A stretch of 64,000 nt of DNA from Magnolia sinica. Taxonomy: Eukaryota > Streptophyta > Magnoliopsida > Magnoliales > Magnoliaceae. A program made the translations under genes and the position numbers. The DNA lies in contig NC_080578.1 of assembly GCF_029962835.1 (NCBI RefSeq), positions 47,671,001 through 47,735,000 of the forward strand. The letters are read 5' to 3'. Positions 12,607-23,332 of the stretch are shown here, one piece after another (within the stretch, counting starts at the first letter, position 1; each line of letters begins with the position of its first letter). The notes beneath the pieces are model-generated. The model was not told the origin of the DNA and made no database searches. It was given only the letters and a program-made list of their open reading frames with translations.

Positions 12607-13330
12607 GACATTCTAGAGGTGTTGAAACAAGTGAAGTTCAACATCCCTCTTTTAGATGCTATGAAACAAATTCCTTCATATGCCAAATTTATGAAAGACC
12701 TATACATGACCAAGAGGCGACAAAGTATCAAAAAGAACATTTTCCTGAAAAAAAAAGTGAGTTTCATCCTCAAGCAAAGTGTGCCACAAAAATATAAAGA
12801 TCATGGTACCCCAACTATCACTTGTATAATTGAGAATCACCAAATTGAGAATGCACTACTTGACATGGGGGCAAGCATAAATGTGATTCCTTACTCAATC
12901 TACAAACAACTGGGTCTAGGTGAATTAAAACCCACTCGAACCACACTACAGGTTGCTGATCGCTCATTTCGTGTACTGAGGGGGATGATCAAGGATGTGT
13001 TTGTCCAGGTTGACAAATTCTACTGTCCAGTAGATTCTATCATCCTGAATACTCAGCCTATTGTAGATATGAGTACTCAAATTCCTGTCATACTTGGTCG
13101 CTCGTTCCTTGCTACATCAAACGCTATCATCAATTGTAGGAATGGGGCGGGTCGCCCGTTCCATCACCCGACCATGCCTAAGATTCTATCATCAAACGCT
13201 ATCATCAATTGTGAATTTATCTTTTGGAAATATGACGTTCGAGCTTAATATCTTTTTCAACATGAGCCGACAAGCAAAGGATGATGATGAGGCCCATGAC
13301 ATTAACATGATAGACTCTTTCATGTAAGAT
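12607..13330 (+). pseudogene. Athila-like protease (element B) with 75-bp internal duplication
   Basis: In frame with gag, this has the aspartic protease motif LLDMGASINVIP at about 12858-12893 (family D-x-G-A) and the later PVILGRSFLAT at about 13084-13116. The frame is then disturbed by a 75-bp insertion-plus-duplication at 13138-13212: the 23 bases at 13115-13137 recur exactly at 13190-13212. After it, the natural continuation switches to the frame reading SFGNMTFELN and ends at 13327. The protease would cut the polyprotein. Nonsense codons upstream make it dead. Confidence 0.8.
13115..13212 (+). repeat. 23-bp perfect direct repeat flanking a 52-bp GC-rich insert
   Basis: CATCAAACGCTATCATCAAT plus TGT occurs at 13115-13137 and again at 13190-13212. 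The 52 bases between are GC-rich and include the small dyad GGGCGGGTCGCCC. A repeat this long around so short an insert is unlike an ordinary transposon target duplication. Confidence 0.85.
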
Positions 13331-13905
13331 AGAGCTCTGATGACCTTATCCTTTGACTCTTTAGAGATGTGCTTGGCACACTCCCTTGATTTGGATGATG
13401 ATACGATTAGGGATATGGATGTCGTGCTTGATGCTACGCCGGTACTTGAAGTTAACTGGTAGAGGCCACAATTTGAAAAGTTGTCCCTAAACGATGCAGT
13501 GCCTGTACTGTCTAACCTTAAAGCACCGAAGCTTAACCTAAAACCATTGCCTGTTGATCTTAAATATATCTATTTAGGTTAAGATGAGACATATCCGATG
13601 GTAATTTCTTCCCACCTTGAGAAAGAACAGGAGAGTATGCTAATCGCTACTCTCATTGAACAAAAAAGAACCCTTGGATGGTCAATTGCGGATCTCAATG
13701 GAATCGATCCATTGATTTGTACTCACCGCATTCATCTTGAGGATAATGCAAAAACCTCTCGACAACCATAATATCAACTCAATCCAGATATGAAAGAAAT
13801 GGTTAAAGGAGAGGTGCATAAATTGTTAGATATGGGTATCATATACCCTATATCCGATAGTCAATGGGTGAGTCCAACTCAGGTGGTTCCCAAGAAATCC
13901 TGAAC
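13331..13905 (+). pseudogene. Athila-like RT, N-terminal part (element B)
   Basis: After the protease, a low-complexity linker leads to the start of reverse transcriptase: IEQKRTLGWSIADLNGIDP near 13658-13714, then a stretch reading GEVHKLLDMGIIYPISDSQW near 13810-13868 and VVPKKS at 13884-13901. Two adjacent stops sit near 13770 and another follows PKKS. The protein similarity ends near 13905, where the Tat-like element begins. The next residues of the same RT (VTTGCRMCIDYRKLN) are found at 23333-23427, which shows the split. Confidence 0.8.
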
Positions 13906-14063
13906 CACCATCCTTCCTTTCATCTCCGGGATAGAATACATTTGCGAATAAACACTGATTAAATTTTATTGATGATTGCTGACAGGCAGAAGAGCAATAA
14001 ATTGACGATGAGTGTGTAAATTTTGCCAGAAACCACTGGTAAAAGAATAAGAGGGTAAGAGAA

Positions 14064-15530
14064 ATGGATGACAGTCATTCACTGAGGCAGATGGGCAAAG
14101 CAACAGTAGTCATGTTACACTCGACTAAAAGGATAAAAAGTCCTCATAAACAGAACATTGAGGTAATAATAAGAGAAACATCTGAAGAACGCCATGACAG
14201 TATTAGAGAAAGGGAAAAAAATAAGGTTGAGAAGGTGACGTACGTTGTGGTGAGTCATCTGAAAGGCCTACCAGCTCGATTGAGTGCGTTCGATGCATTA
14301 CGACTGTCAGAAGATTCTTAAAATAGTCTAATTCAAGCTCTATCCAATAATGATGTCAGAAAAGAATTGCTCATAGAGATGGAGTACGAAGAGTGAAATA
14401 ATTGCATGCCAGTCGTTTCTTTCTCCAATGATGATCTAATTTGTGGCGAAGAACATAACAGACCGCTGATGGTTGTGGGTCATGTCGATTGTAAGCAGAT
14501 AAAATGAATAATGCTAGATAATGGGTCCGCGACTACCATTAATGATGCTAAACGAATTGGGATATCGTCATTCTCATTTGCGCCCTAGTGAGATGATGAT
14601 ACAAGGGTTTAATCAAGATGGACAACGAGCGCTCGACAAAATTACATTAACATTGGAGACAGGGGAGCTAACGACAGACGTTATTTGTCATGTTATCAAC
14701 ACGGTAATGACATATAATCTCCTCTTAGGAAGACCCTAGATGCATTAATATGGCATCATACCATCAACCCTCCATCAATGCTTCAAGTACTGTAAAGATG
14801 GGATTTAATATAAGGTGATGGCTGACGCAAAGCAGTATACCGAAGTATAGTCTTTCTTCACCGATGCCAGCTATTATAACGAGTTCGCTATAGGGAATAA
14901 AAAGGAAAGCAATGAGAATAAAACAGCAAAAGAAGAAACAAGCACAGTACAGAACAGAGTCGCCAAAATAGAGTTATCTAGGAAAGAAAATGTGAAGCAG
15001 AAGTTTTATTTCGTGCCAAGACATTTGAGACGATCGGGGCAGCCTTCGCTGACATTATTATCACCTAAGCAGTTGGAAATTTTGCAGTCAAATTACACGA
15101 TGCCATTACCACATGTAGAAAGTAAGAAACCATTCCCAGTTCTGCCTAAGAGGTTCTGTGTTGAAGCCAATTTGAAAAACCTCGAGCCTATTGAATTTTA
15201 TGCAGTCTCAGAGGCAGGGATAGAAGAAAGGATAGATAACAAAATGAACCCCACAAAATTAACACCTGAAATCTGGAAAGATATAGCTCTGCTAGCAAAA
15301 AGATAATGAAGAACATGGGCTTCGATTGCAAAGAGCTGACTGGGTTGAACAGTGGAAAAGGTATCTTGACCCTAATCCGAATCAATGAAGAAAAATGGGA
15401 GAAGTTCCGCGGGTTGGGAGGAGACTCTTTGGTAAACATGATTACTATAGAATCAGTAGACGGGGCGGAAACTGAAATGATCAAGCATCCTAAAGTGGCT
15501 CCGAAGCAGATAGAAGATGGGGGGAACTGA
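14064..15530 (+). pseudogene. Tat-like gag end and protease region, broken
   Basis: Matches to Tat-type polyprotein are spread over two or three frames. VVVSHLKGLPARLSAFDALR (14248-14307) belongs to the gag-protease linker. A protease core has MLDNGSA at about 14511-14531, with Asp at 14517, then after a frame change ELGYRHSHL, then MTYNLLLGRP at about 14710-14739. PSTLHQCFKYCKDG (about 14762-14805) and YFVPRHLRRSGQP (15007-15045) follow, in the region between protease and RT. The last recognisable stretch ends at a stop near 15530. RT and the first RNase H are absent: the sequence jumps to the second RNase H at 15570, at a junction with the imperfect direct repeats AGTAAGGGACAAGCAGTA (15539) and AGTAAAGGGACAAGCAGT (15596). 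Non-functional and non-autonomous. Confidence 0.7.
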
Positions 15531-15569
15531 CGATCGACAGTAAGGGACAAGCAGTAAAGGGAAACTGAA

Positions 15570-15934
15570 ATGATCACTTTTGAATCGGCGAAAGCAGTAA
15601 AGGGACAAGCAGTGGCAAATTTCTTGGAAGCCCACCCTATACCGGATAACGAAATGATCAATGATGATTTTCTGGACGAGCAGGTAATGATGACAGAATT
15701 GCCTGGTATGTGGCAAATGTACTTCAACGATGCTTTTAGAACTTCAAGAACAGGTGTCGGAGTGATATTTATCAGTCCACAAGGTGACTTGCCACCATAT
15801 TCCTTTACATTAAGTGTGGCATGCACTAATAATGAAGTCGAATACCAAGCTCTCATTATAGGGATAGAAATAGGCCAGGGAATGAAGATAAAAGCGCTAC
15901 GAATTTTTGGCGATTCTAAGCTAGTAATAAATCA
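15570..15934 (+). pseudogene. Archaeal-type RNase H fragment of the Tat-like element (first copy)
   Basis: The frame opens METITFES-like at 15570 and continues to the second RNase H typical of Tat elements: WQMYFNDAF (15711-15737), where the family's first catalytic Asp (YFDGAS) is replaced by Asn; then NNEVEYQALIIGIE (15829-15870), with the catalytic Glu present; then GDSKLVIN (15911-15934). It stops abruptly at 15934, where a foreign copia LTR fragment begins. The last 194 bp (15741-15934) are repeated exactly at 16870-17063, from where the gene continues. Confidence 0.8.
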
Positions 15935-17063
15935 AAAACCCCCACTTCTGTCCGGCTCTCCTCGGATAACCAAAATAACAAGATTTTTCCGGCAAATCAA
16001 AGAAACCAAATTAGAAAGGAATTTACAATATGTAAAATACGAATATCTTCTTCGTTGTAGTAGAACCAAATCAAAGTAGATGATTGAATGTCCAAGTTCA
16101 ATGTCGACTTGATTACAATGGTTCTAGATCTAATTGATTTTAAATTAAACCAAATAGGGCTTGCCTTAATTGATTTTGATTCCAAAGAAAGGGAATAACA
16201 ACTCCTCTTATCAAATTGGAATATAACAAACAAAATCAATTAAAATAAAGCTAAGGAAAGAAGATATTAAATAAGCACACTTAGCTTAGATGGAGCGAAG
16301 TTCGACGAAGATTGGCTTGAATACTATAATTAAATCGATGATGTCGTGCCCTATTTATAGGTGAGAAGATCAGGTCTTCGATCGTCTAGAGTGCTCTTCG
16401 ACTAGTCGAAGCCATGATATTTAAAAATCCGTACTTTGGCCGTTCTACACGATCGTCGTACCTACACCTACGATCTTTTCCTTCGACATTTGAGTCGTAG
16501 ATTCTAAGAAGATGCGTGGCATGCAAACTTACTAATAATGTAAAATAAAATTCGACTTATGTATCCGAAATGACCTACTTCTAGGGTCAACCCATGGCTG
16601 AATATCAAGCTCTCATTATAGGGATAGAAATAGCTCAGGAAATGAGAATTCAAGCTATACAGATCTTGTCAGCTTGAGTCTTGTGAGCGGTTCTTGCATT
16701 CAAGATTGATCCTTCAGATGCTTTGCTTGTTGTGAGCTTAGTTTGTTCATGAAGTCATGAATGTTGATATTCACTTAAGTAGGTTATATAAAACATAACA
16801 GAGATTTTGTCACCACAAATTTGACAACTTACAGGGATATAAACTATAACACTTACAAAAACAATATCCACTTCAAGAACAGGTGTCGGAGTGATATTTA
16901 TCAGTCCACAAGGTGACTTGCCACCATATTCCTTTACATTAAGTGTGGCATGCACTAATAATGAAGTCGAATACCAAGCTCTCATTATAGGGATAGAAAT
17001 AGGCCAGGGAATGAAGATAAAAGCGCTACGAATTTTTGGCGATTCTAAGCTAGTAATAAATCA
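15741..17063 (+). repeat. 194-bp perfect direct duplication bracketing a 935-bp insert
   Basis: 15741-15934 and 16870-17063 look identical over their full length. Between them (15935-16869) is a partial copia LTR with a further ~75-bp RNase H patch inside. This is far too long for an LTR-element target duplication, which is normally 4-6 bp. Confidence 0.9.
15935..16869 (-). mobile_element. Truncated copia LTR fragment with RNase H filler
   Basis: The left part matches 4508 onwards (CAAAAA.CCCC.C, then GATAACCAAAATAA, then GAACCAAATC.), and the right end ACTTACAAAAACA (16863) matches the copia LTR terminus ACTTACAAGAACA at 5883. Orientation is therefore minus, as for the 3919-5883 LTR, but the inner LTR end is missing. 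It carries CTTCGACTAGTCGAAG at about 16398-16413. At about 16594-16668 a patch reading as RNase H (EYQALIIGIEIAQEMRIQAI) interrupts the LTR similarity. This patch resembles, but is not identical to, the flanking RNase H, so it came from another Tat copy. Confidence 0.75.
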
Positions 17064-18594
17064 TCTTACTACAGAATTCGAAATAAGGAAGTAAGAGCTC
17101 CTCCCGTATTATCGTCAAGCACAATGATTGTTCAAGCAATTTTAGGATGTTGAAATCAGGCATATACCGACATTAGAGAATGCATGGGCAGATGCCTTAG
17201 CTAGCTTGGCTGCAGCTTTGGATTGTCCTAATCGAAGCCCTCTTCAAGTAACAATCAAAGAAAGAAGGTTTTTGCCACCTGCTGAAGATGTTGAAATCTC
17301 TGAAGCATTGCCCATATCATGTTTGGAGATTTCAATTGATGATTGGCATCAGCCTTTTGTGGATTATCTCAAATATGATATTTTTCCAGAAGATCCAGCG
17401 CAAAGGTTGCAAATAAACCAAAGGGTGAAGAAATTTATTATGTGTAACGAAGAGGTTTACAAAAAGTCCTATAACGAGGTGTTGTTGAGATGCTTGGATA
17501 CGAAAGAGGTGAATCAGATATTGCGAGAAGCACATTCAGGAGAATGCGGGGCTCATCAGGCCGGTAGAAATTTGTTCCATCGAGTACACCAAATGGGGTA
17601 TTATTGGCCTACAATGTTCAAAGATGCGATTGATTACGCATGGCGGTGTTATGAATGTCAGATACATGGCGATGTCATACACATACCTCCTAAAGACTTG
17701 CATCAATCAGTGGCTTCTTAGCCCTTTGCAGCTTGGGGTCATGATGTTATTGGTCCTATAAATCCATCGTCATCTAAAGAAAAATAGTACATTCTAACAG
17801 CTAAGGATTATTTCTCAAAGTGGACTAAAGTTATCACACTAAGAAATGTCAAAAAAAAGATGTTGTGGATTTCATATGGCATGTAATAATATACCACTAT
17901 GGTATTCCGAAAAAGATCATCACTAATAACAGGACTCCATTTAAGAATAGAGGAATGGAGAAATTATGTCAAAAGTTCGATATCCAGCATTCTTTCTCAA
18001 CACCCTGCTATCCATCGGCTAATGGCTTGGATGAAGCATTCAATAAGAAGATTGTGAAGATATTGAAGAAAACAGTTGCAGAAAATAAGCGCGATTGGGA
18101 TGAGAAGTTGCAAGAAGCCTTATGGGCCTATCGAACTACTCATCGTACTGCTATAAAAACAACGTCATATTGTTTTGGTTTATGGAGTTGAAGCTGTTAT
18201 CCCCATTGAAAAGCAAGTGGCGTCGCTCAGAATAACAGTACATCAGTCGATTACTGATGATGAAAATGCCAAGATCAAGTTGCCAAAATTGGATTTGCTG
18301 GATGAAAAGCAAATAGCAGCTCAACAACGATTACAGATATATCAAGCAAGAATCTCTACTACTTTTGACAGAAAGATCAAGCATCGCTCCTTCAAAAGAG
18401 GCGATATGGTATTGATGCTCAAAAGGCCAATAGTGGTCACTCATAAGATAGGGGGTAAATTTGACCCTATATGGGATGGCCCGTATATAATATCTAAAGT
18501 ATATTCTAATGGGGCCTATCGGGTGATAGATCAAGATGGGCGAGGCATAAGTATACCAGTCAATGCCCGTTTCATAAAAATATATCATCCCTGA
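16870..18594 (+). pseudogene. Tat-like archaeal RNase H (second copy) and integrase, broken
   Basis: The gene resumes with the duplicated RNase H, then ADALASLAAAL near 17191-17223, its C-terminal end. Integrase follows: zinc region HSGECGAH near 17534-17557 with the Cys pair RCYECQ near 17646; core Asp in WGHDVIGPI near 17740; second core Asp replaced by Asn (ITNNRTPF near 17920); Glu retained in NGLDEAFN near 18022. The C-terminal domain runs SFKRGDMVLMLKRP (18391-18432) to FIKIYHP and stop at 18594. Stops occur near 17092 and 17719, and frame changes occur near 17865 and 18175. Integrase would splice cDNA into DNA; here catalysis is lost. The C-terminal 140 codons are intact, hinting at a fairly recent element. 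Confidence 0.85.
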
Positions 18595-20059
18595 ATGTAT
18601 ACACAGTTTTGATTCAGAAGATTTGTTATGTAATTCTTCTCAATCCAAAGGGGCAGACAAAAGCATACAAAGGCAAAACTCTGTATTTCTTTCTAACATT
18701 GTATTTCTCTTTGAATATTAATGAAATGCAAGCCTTCAAAGCATATCAAATCCAAGCGAGTCGCTAAATGCAAAGCACCAATGATTATCGCCAAACGCAT
18801 ATTGCCAAATGCAAAGTGCCAATGATTATTGCCAAATCGCTAAATGCATATCGCCAAATGCAAATCGCCAGTGCGCCAATGATTATCGCCGAATCGCCAA
18901 AGCTTTTATTACTATCATTATCTTGCTAGCACAAGGCCATTTAAATTTATCGAAATCAATAGCAACGCCAGGCTGATATACTATCTTAAATATAAAATTT
19001 GGTTTCATATGCTCAACAAATGCGGTATATTAATTTCAATTTATTATTTCAGCAACGCCAATTTATCATTTATAGGTGGCAGAATAAGCTTATAAAGCTA
19101 AGTGCGTGAATCGCGACAACAATGGTGACTTATCACATATGATAGTGAGAAAGACGCCGATATGAAGCCAAACATGCATAAGGCTTGTCATTATGGGAGA
19201 TGGCGATATGGTAGAACTATACAAGTAGCAGTGTCGCATGTGGCCTTAAAAGCCCAGAAAGAGCATCACGCACACCCATGTGAGCAGTGACCTATGTCGT
19301 CTGTACAGCTTCATGCAGCATCACATGGGTGGCCAGAGAGTGCCCCCTTGTGAATGGGTCTGACCTTGCAGATGAAGGAAAAGTGAGTCTTTAAAGCAAG
19401 ATGACTCCCCAGACCCCCGGCTTGATTTCAGCAGTAACACATGAGGGCAAGTCTCTAAAGCAAGATGACCCCTCATTGATGGACTAGCAGCCTTGGATTT
19501 GGTAACCCACGGTAGCCTTGTACACCCCACGAACTCTAGAGAGTTACTGTGGCCAACCCTATGCGTAAATCTTATTGAGTTCACTGCCCCGGTAGCTTCA
19601 CTGGGCCCCTCTGATGGACCGCGGTTTGTGAACTCCTCAGCCGCGATATGCCCCATGAACTCTAGAGAGTTACAGCGGCCATTCGTGTAACACCAACTCT
19701 AACTACTTATGAGTCTAAACTGTGATTGCTCCAACTACTTACGAGCTTAAACTGTGTGTGCAACTAACTGGAACCGAAACTTAGTTCCGCCCATTCTAAA
19801 ATCCCACTAGGAAATGTTATGCTAACAATTATAAATAGATTGTCACTTTGATTAGCATGTGTCTATCAAATATGCTTACAAAAATTGCTCAAACTTAGAA
19901 ATATTATGAATCTTGAAACAGTATATAATTCTGAAGATGCATATGTTCATATGTCTCATATAAAAATGCACTATTAAAGATAAATGCAAGAAAGGCAAAA
20001 TGTTATATTTCCTATTCAAATACCTTAATGTCAAGTTTGATCAGAACATTTGCTATTCT
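18595..20059 (+). other. 3' non-coding zone of the Tat-like element
   Basis: No coding similarity is seen. 18760-18903 has short interleaved tandem repeats built from CGCCAAATGCAAA and GCCAATGATTAT, the kind of array often found in Tat-type untranslated regions. 19340-19700 is more GC-rich and holds two internal repeat pairs: CTAAAGCAAGATGAC / TTAAAGCAAGATGAC (19455, 19391) and GAACTCTAGAGAGTTAC (19530, 19657). It may be a separate small insertion. No function could be assigned. Confidence 0.55.
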
Positions 20060-22177
20060 CTATTCTGAAGAGGATGAATCTTCAGTGATGATATGTTTGT
20101 CCTTTTGAGGAGAACGACAACGTTTTTTTGTCTCTCATCTTTCTGATGTTACAGGAGTACTATCTCTTAAAATTTGCAAGGGAGGAGGAGGATAAAATTG
20201 TGAAGAATCATCATTCTCTTCTAGAAAATCTGAAGATTCATAAGTATTCTCCAAAGGTGTACCAACAGCTACCCATCCCTCAAGGGTATCAGCTAGTTTT
20301 GTTTCAAAGATGTGCTCTATAGATGAAATTTTAATGCAAAGTTAACCTGAGGAAGGGGCATGATCTACCTCTTCGAAATATCTAATGCCTTGGTCTCTCT
20401 GAAAACTCCTTAGGCGAGGAGGGAGAATCCATACAGCATGATCAACTAGGTAACAAAGTTTTACTAGATGATATTAATGAACCCACCATCGCATCCAGCA
20501 GTAAGAAGCACTAAAAGGGTAATCATAGCCGAGAATTATGAAGTGTGATCCGGTGTGGACAATCAAGAGTTGCTTCCATATTAAAGCCCAATTATACGGT
20601 CCGATGCTATAACTTCCCATTGCTCTGGTAACGATGTCAAGAGTCTTTAGTATTGTTTGATCGAACCCAAATTGACGAGCAAACCTGTTAGGATAATATG
20701 GCTCACACCAAAATATATCACCTTCTCTCCAAGGAAGGGTGTTGGGCCTGATGGAGACAAGAAATGAATGTTCGGAAAATGAAACAGAATCATCATTAAC
20801 AACTGCCACATCGTCAGAATAGCTAGAGAAAGTGAATTGATAGAAATCAGTAGGATCATTACTCTCTACTTTTCTGGTGACCTAGCCATTCGACTTTTTG
20901 ATCATCTCGCTTAGTTAGTTATGTTGAAGAGGGAGTCGATCAGGATGTAAATATGCTCTATTGGAATTAGCAAATGTCCAAGGGAAATATACTCCTATCT
21001 AACCCACAAAGAAATGCCATGGAGCATAGACAGCAAAAGATTCGGAGGAAGGATCTTTGGAACCAAAAATGGTGTCTCCGAAAGCGCAGTACAAGGAACA
21101 CAAGACTGAGAGAGCCAGTGAGTATTTTCAGCCTTTCACCATTGCACCTACTACCACGAAGAAGGATAACCTAATAATGTCTGTCTACTCAGAATCTGGG
21201 AATATCACTACACTTAGCCAGTAGGCTAAGAAGGCAGCTAGTTCGCAGGGGGAACTGTATTCAACAGTGCTCTTAGTATTCTTGCGAATGATCTTAAGTT
21301 CTTGGTGATTATTGCCCACAAGCTATCAGGATGAAGAAATAATCATTAAAATTAGACTGTACAAGATTAAAGTTATGAAGGAAGAAAGTAGAAAGAAGAA
21401 TATATACTGCAATTTTTTAGAAAACCAAGCTAGCCATTCGAGAGAAGTAATGCAATCAGGTTGAGGGAAGTTGACCAGTGCACTGAAGAGTTCAAGAGTG
21501 GTCTTCAAAATTTCAGACTTGTTGTCTCCTACATAAGCTAGAGCGAGCTCTCCATTAGAGGGTATATAGTCATTAAAGATATTGCCCATAATGGGAAGAC
21601 CTGCTATGCGAAGAAGATCCCAAAAGGTGATGCTCATTTCACCTGAAGGAAGATGAAATGAGTTGGTGATTGGAGACCAATGGTTGAGGAAGCCTCTGAA
21701 GATAGCAACATCCCCATGAAAATGCTCTAACGTATCTATGATTGCATCAGAGAGGTTGATTTGTTCCACAATGGTGGTATGCTTTCGAACAATAGTTTGA
21801 GCCCAGGCGCTGTAGAAATTGCGAAGAGATGGGAGTCCTATTGTTGAGAATTTTTAGGTGTTCCAAGGTAATCTTTCAGAGAAGAAGAGTTGTTGAGTGG
21901 TCTCAAAATAGTGGGCAAGGAAAGGCTGCTGAGGATCATGACATGGATGTAAAATTCTCATTTTATGGATCCTTCCAACTCTCTGATGGGGCTCGTTCTT
22001 TTCCAGATAGCCTGTCAGAATTCTTGGTTCTTTCATGATCTAATTGTCCACGGAGACAGATATTTCGATGATCGAATGGTTCACTGTGAAGAATTGACCG
22101 GTGACACGCAAGTTGATAGGAATAATGGTCAGTTTGTTGGTAAAGGGGTTATGAAGTTCCAAAGTTTCTTCGTTCAT
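20060..22177 (-). pseudogene. Antisense plant mobile domain (PMD)-like gene with intron remnant
   Basis: One minus-strand frame can be followed from ATG 22177 (MNEETLELHNPF) to TAG at 20062-20060, about 706 codons, broken only by stops. Recognisable PMD-type stretches are HLPSGEMSITFWDLLRIAGL (about 21585-21645), LEWLAWFSKKL (about 21410-21442), CELAAFLAYWLSVVIFPD (about 21195-21250) and EPYYPNRFARQFGFDQ (about 20660-20706). A basic patch KKRCRSPQKDK lies near the C-terminus. Between LEWLAWFSKKLQ and the next good stretch lies a TA-rich 85-base segment (21323-21407) that starts GTATAT and ends GATAG, like a plant intron; the present donor is one base out of phase with the downstream frame. 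PMD proteins are known as transposon-associated and in host silencing factors. It lies antisense between integrase and the 3' LTR. The function in the element is unknown. Confidence 0.7.
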
Positions 22178-22470
22178 CTCTACATATTTCCAAGAATGAA
22201 GGAAAGGCTGTTTGGACCCTGAAGAAGATGGATGATTCTTTCTTCTTAAAGAGGATGCCGAAAAATGATAAATGATTTTGAATTGAGGGCTGTCGGGTTA
22301 AAGATGAAAATTTGAAGGGCAAAGGAGAATTTTGGTAGAGTTTCAAAATGTAGGTTTTTCACACTAAGTGCTGGCAAGTTGCGCGGGCAAGTTGCACACA
22401 AGAGTTGAGTGGAAAAGGGGTTCGGTAGAGAGAAGAAAATTTTTAAAGTATGGAATGGCTGGAACTGCTA

Positions 22471-22480
22471 ATATTTATAG
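22471..22480 (-). promoter_or_regulatory. Candidate TATA box of the antisense PMD-like gene
   Basis: On the minus strand this reads CTATAAATAT, about 295 bases upstream of the ATG at 22177 and about 110 bases inside the 3' LTR boundary. Position and composition fit a promoter dedicated to the antisense gene. This is inferred from sequence only. Confidence 0.45.
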
Positions 22481-22592
22481 ACTAGCAGGACCTATTACGA
22501 GTTACATGGACCCGCGCAACTCAAGATCCTGAGAAGGAAATTGATCCTTCAAGTTGACTTAGGGTGGTCAAATTTCAGATCAAGGGGGCATC

Positions 22593-23332
22593 TGTTGAGG
22601 CATAAAATTAGGCTAAGGAAAGAGGCTTCAAGAGGAAGAATTGGAGAAAGAAGTAGAGTGTAAAAGTGGAAAGGAGCTGAGTTGCGCGGGACTTAAGTCG
22701 CGTGGGACTTAAGTTGCGCGGGTCCCCCCAACTCGCCATGGTTGCGCTGGGCTATGCAACTCTCTTCAGAAGGGGATGGATTGAATCTGTGAAGTGGGGT
22801 CCACGGCATGGGATTCGAGGGCTTACACTCGTGGAAGCCTATAAATACCCCATACCCCCCTCATTTGCGGGGATCAAATGTTTGGAAGACTAGTGCCTCT
22901 AGCAGGTACTAGAGAGAAGGAGAGGAAGAGGGAGAGGGAGTGTAGAGTACAGAAGGTCGAGCCGCGCCACTCCTTGTGAGTTGCATGGTACATTTTCTCA
23001 AGTCTTCGAACTGATTCAGATGTTTCAAAGGGATCTTGGCACTCCTTTATCATGTTAATGAGGGAGGAAGTTCATGGAAAGCCTGCACAACTCATCTTCC
23101 CTAGAGATATAACTGACATAAGCCGGAATGCTGTCGAAATTCATATTTTGAGCCTATTTGATACTTGCACTTTTGCATTTTCTAGAAATTTTATCCTAAA
23201 ATCAGAGGACCAAAAGGATGTAATGAACTTAGAATAAATAAATTTAATGATTATTCTCTTTGTTCTTTCTCTTTGTCATTATTGAGTGAGATAATTCCTC
23301 AAATCAAATACTTTTCGTTCCTGGTCGAAACA
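22593..23332 (+). mobile_element. 3' LTR of the Tat-like element
   Basis: It is preceded by the polypurine tract CAGATCAAGGGGGCATC (22576-22592) and opens TGTTGAGGCATAAAATTAGG. A TATA box CCTATAAATAC lies at 22838-22848. Around 22680-22735 the phrase GTTGCGCGGG(A/T) is repeated three times. It ends GGTCGAAACA at 23332, after which Athila RT codons resume at once. About 740 bp. Confidence 0.75.

Larger units (their letters stand above)
13906..23332 (+). mobile_element. Tat-like Ty3/gypsy element, 5'-truncated, inserted in Athila RT
   Basis: This 9.4-kb block separates two halves of one Athila RT frame. In order it carries a remnant of gag-protease (14064-15530), a second archaeal-type RNase H (15570-17205), integrase (to 18594), a 3' non-coding zone with short tandem repeats, an antisense plant-mobile-domain gene (20060-22177), a polypurine tract and a 740-bp 3' LTR ending at 23332. 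The extra RNase H after pol and the long 3' region mark the Tat lineage. The 5' LTR, primer site, most of gag, and RT with the first RNase H are missing. The 5 bases after the LTR are GTAGC; the 5' flank does not repeat them, consistent with loss of the left end. Confidence 0.75.

Noticed and set aside
15188-15856. 222-codon minus-strand reading frame
   Set aside because: It is antisense to the protease linker and RNase H of the Tat-like element, crosses the RT-deletion junction, and shows no family resemblance.
19340-19700. GC-rich block with repeated CTCTAGAGAGTTAC considered as a separate gene or organelle insert
   Set aside because: No similarity to organelle genes recognised and the frames on both strands are mutual shadows.
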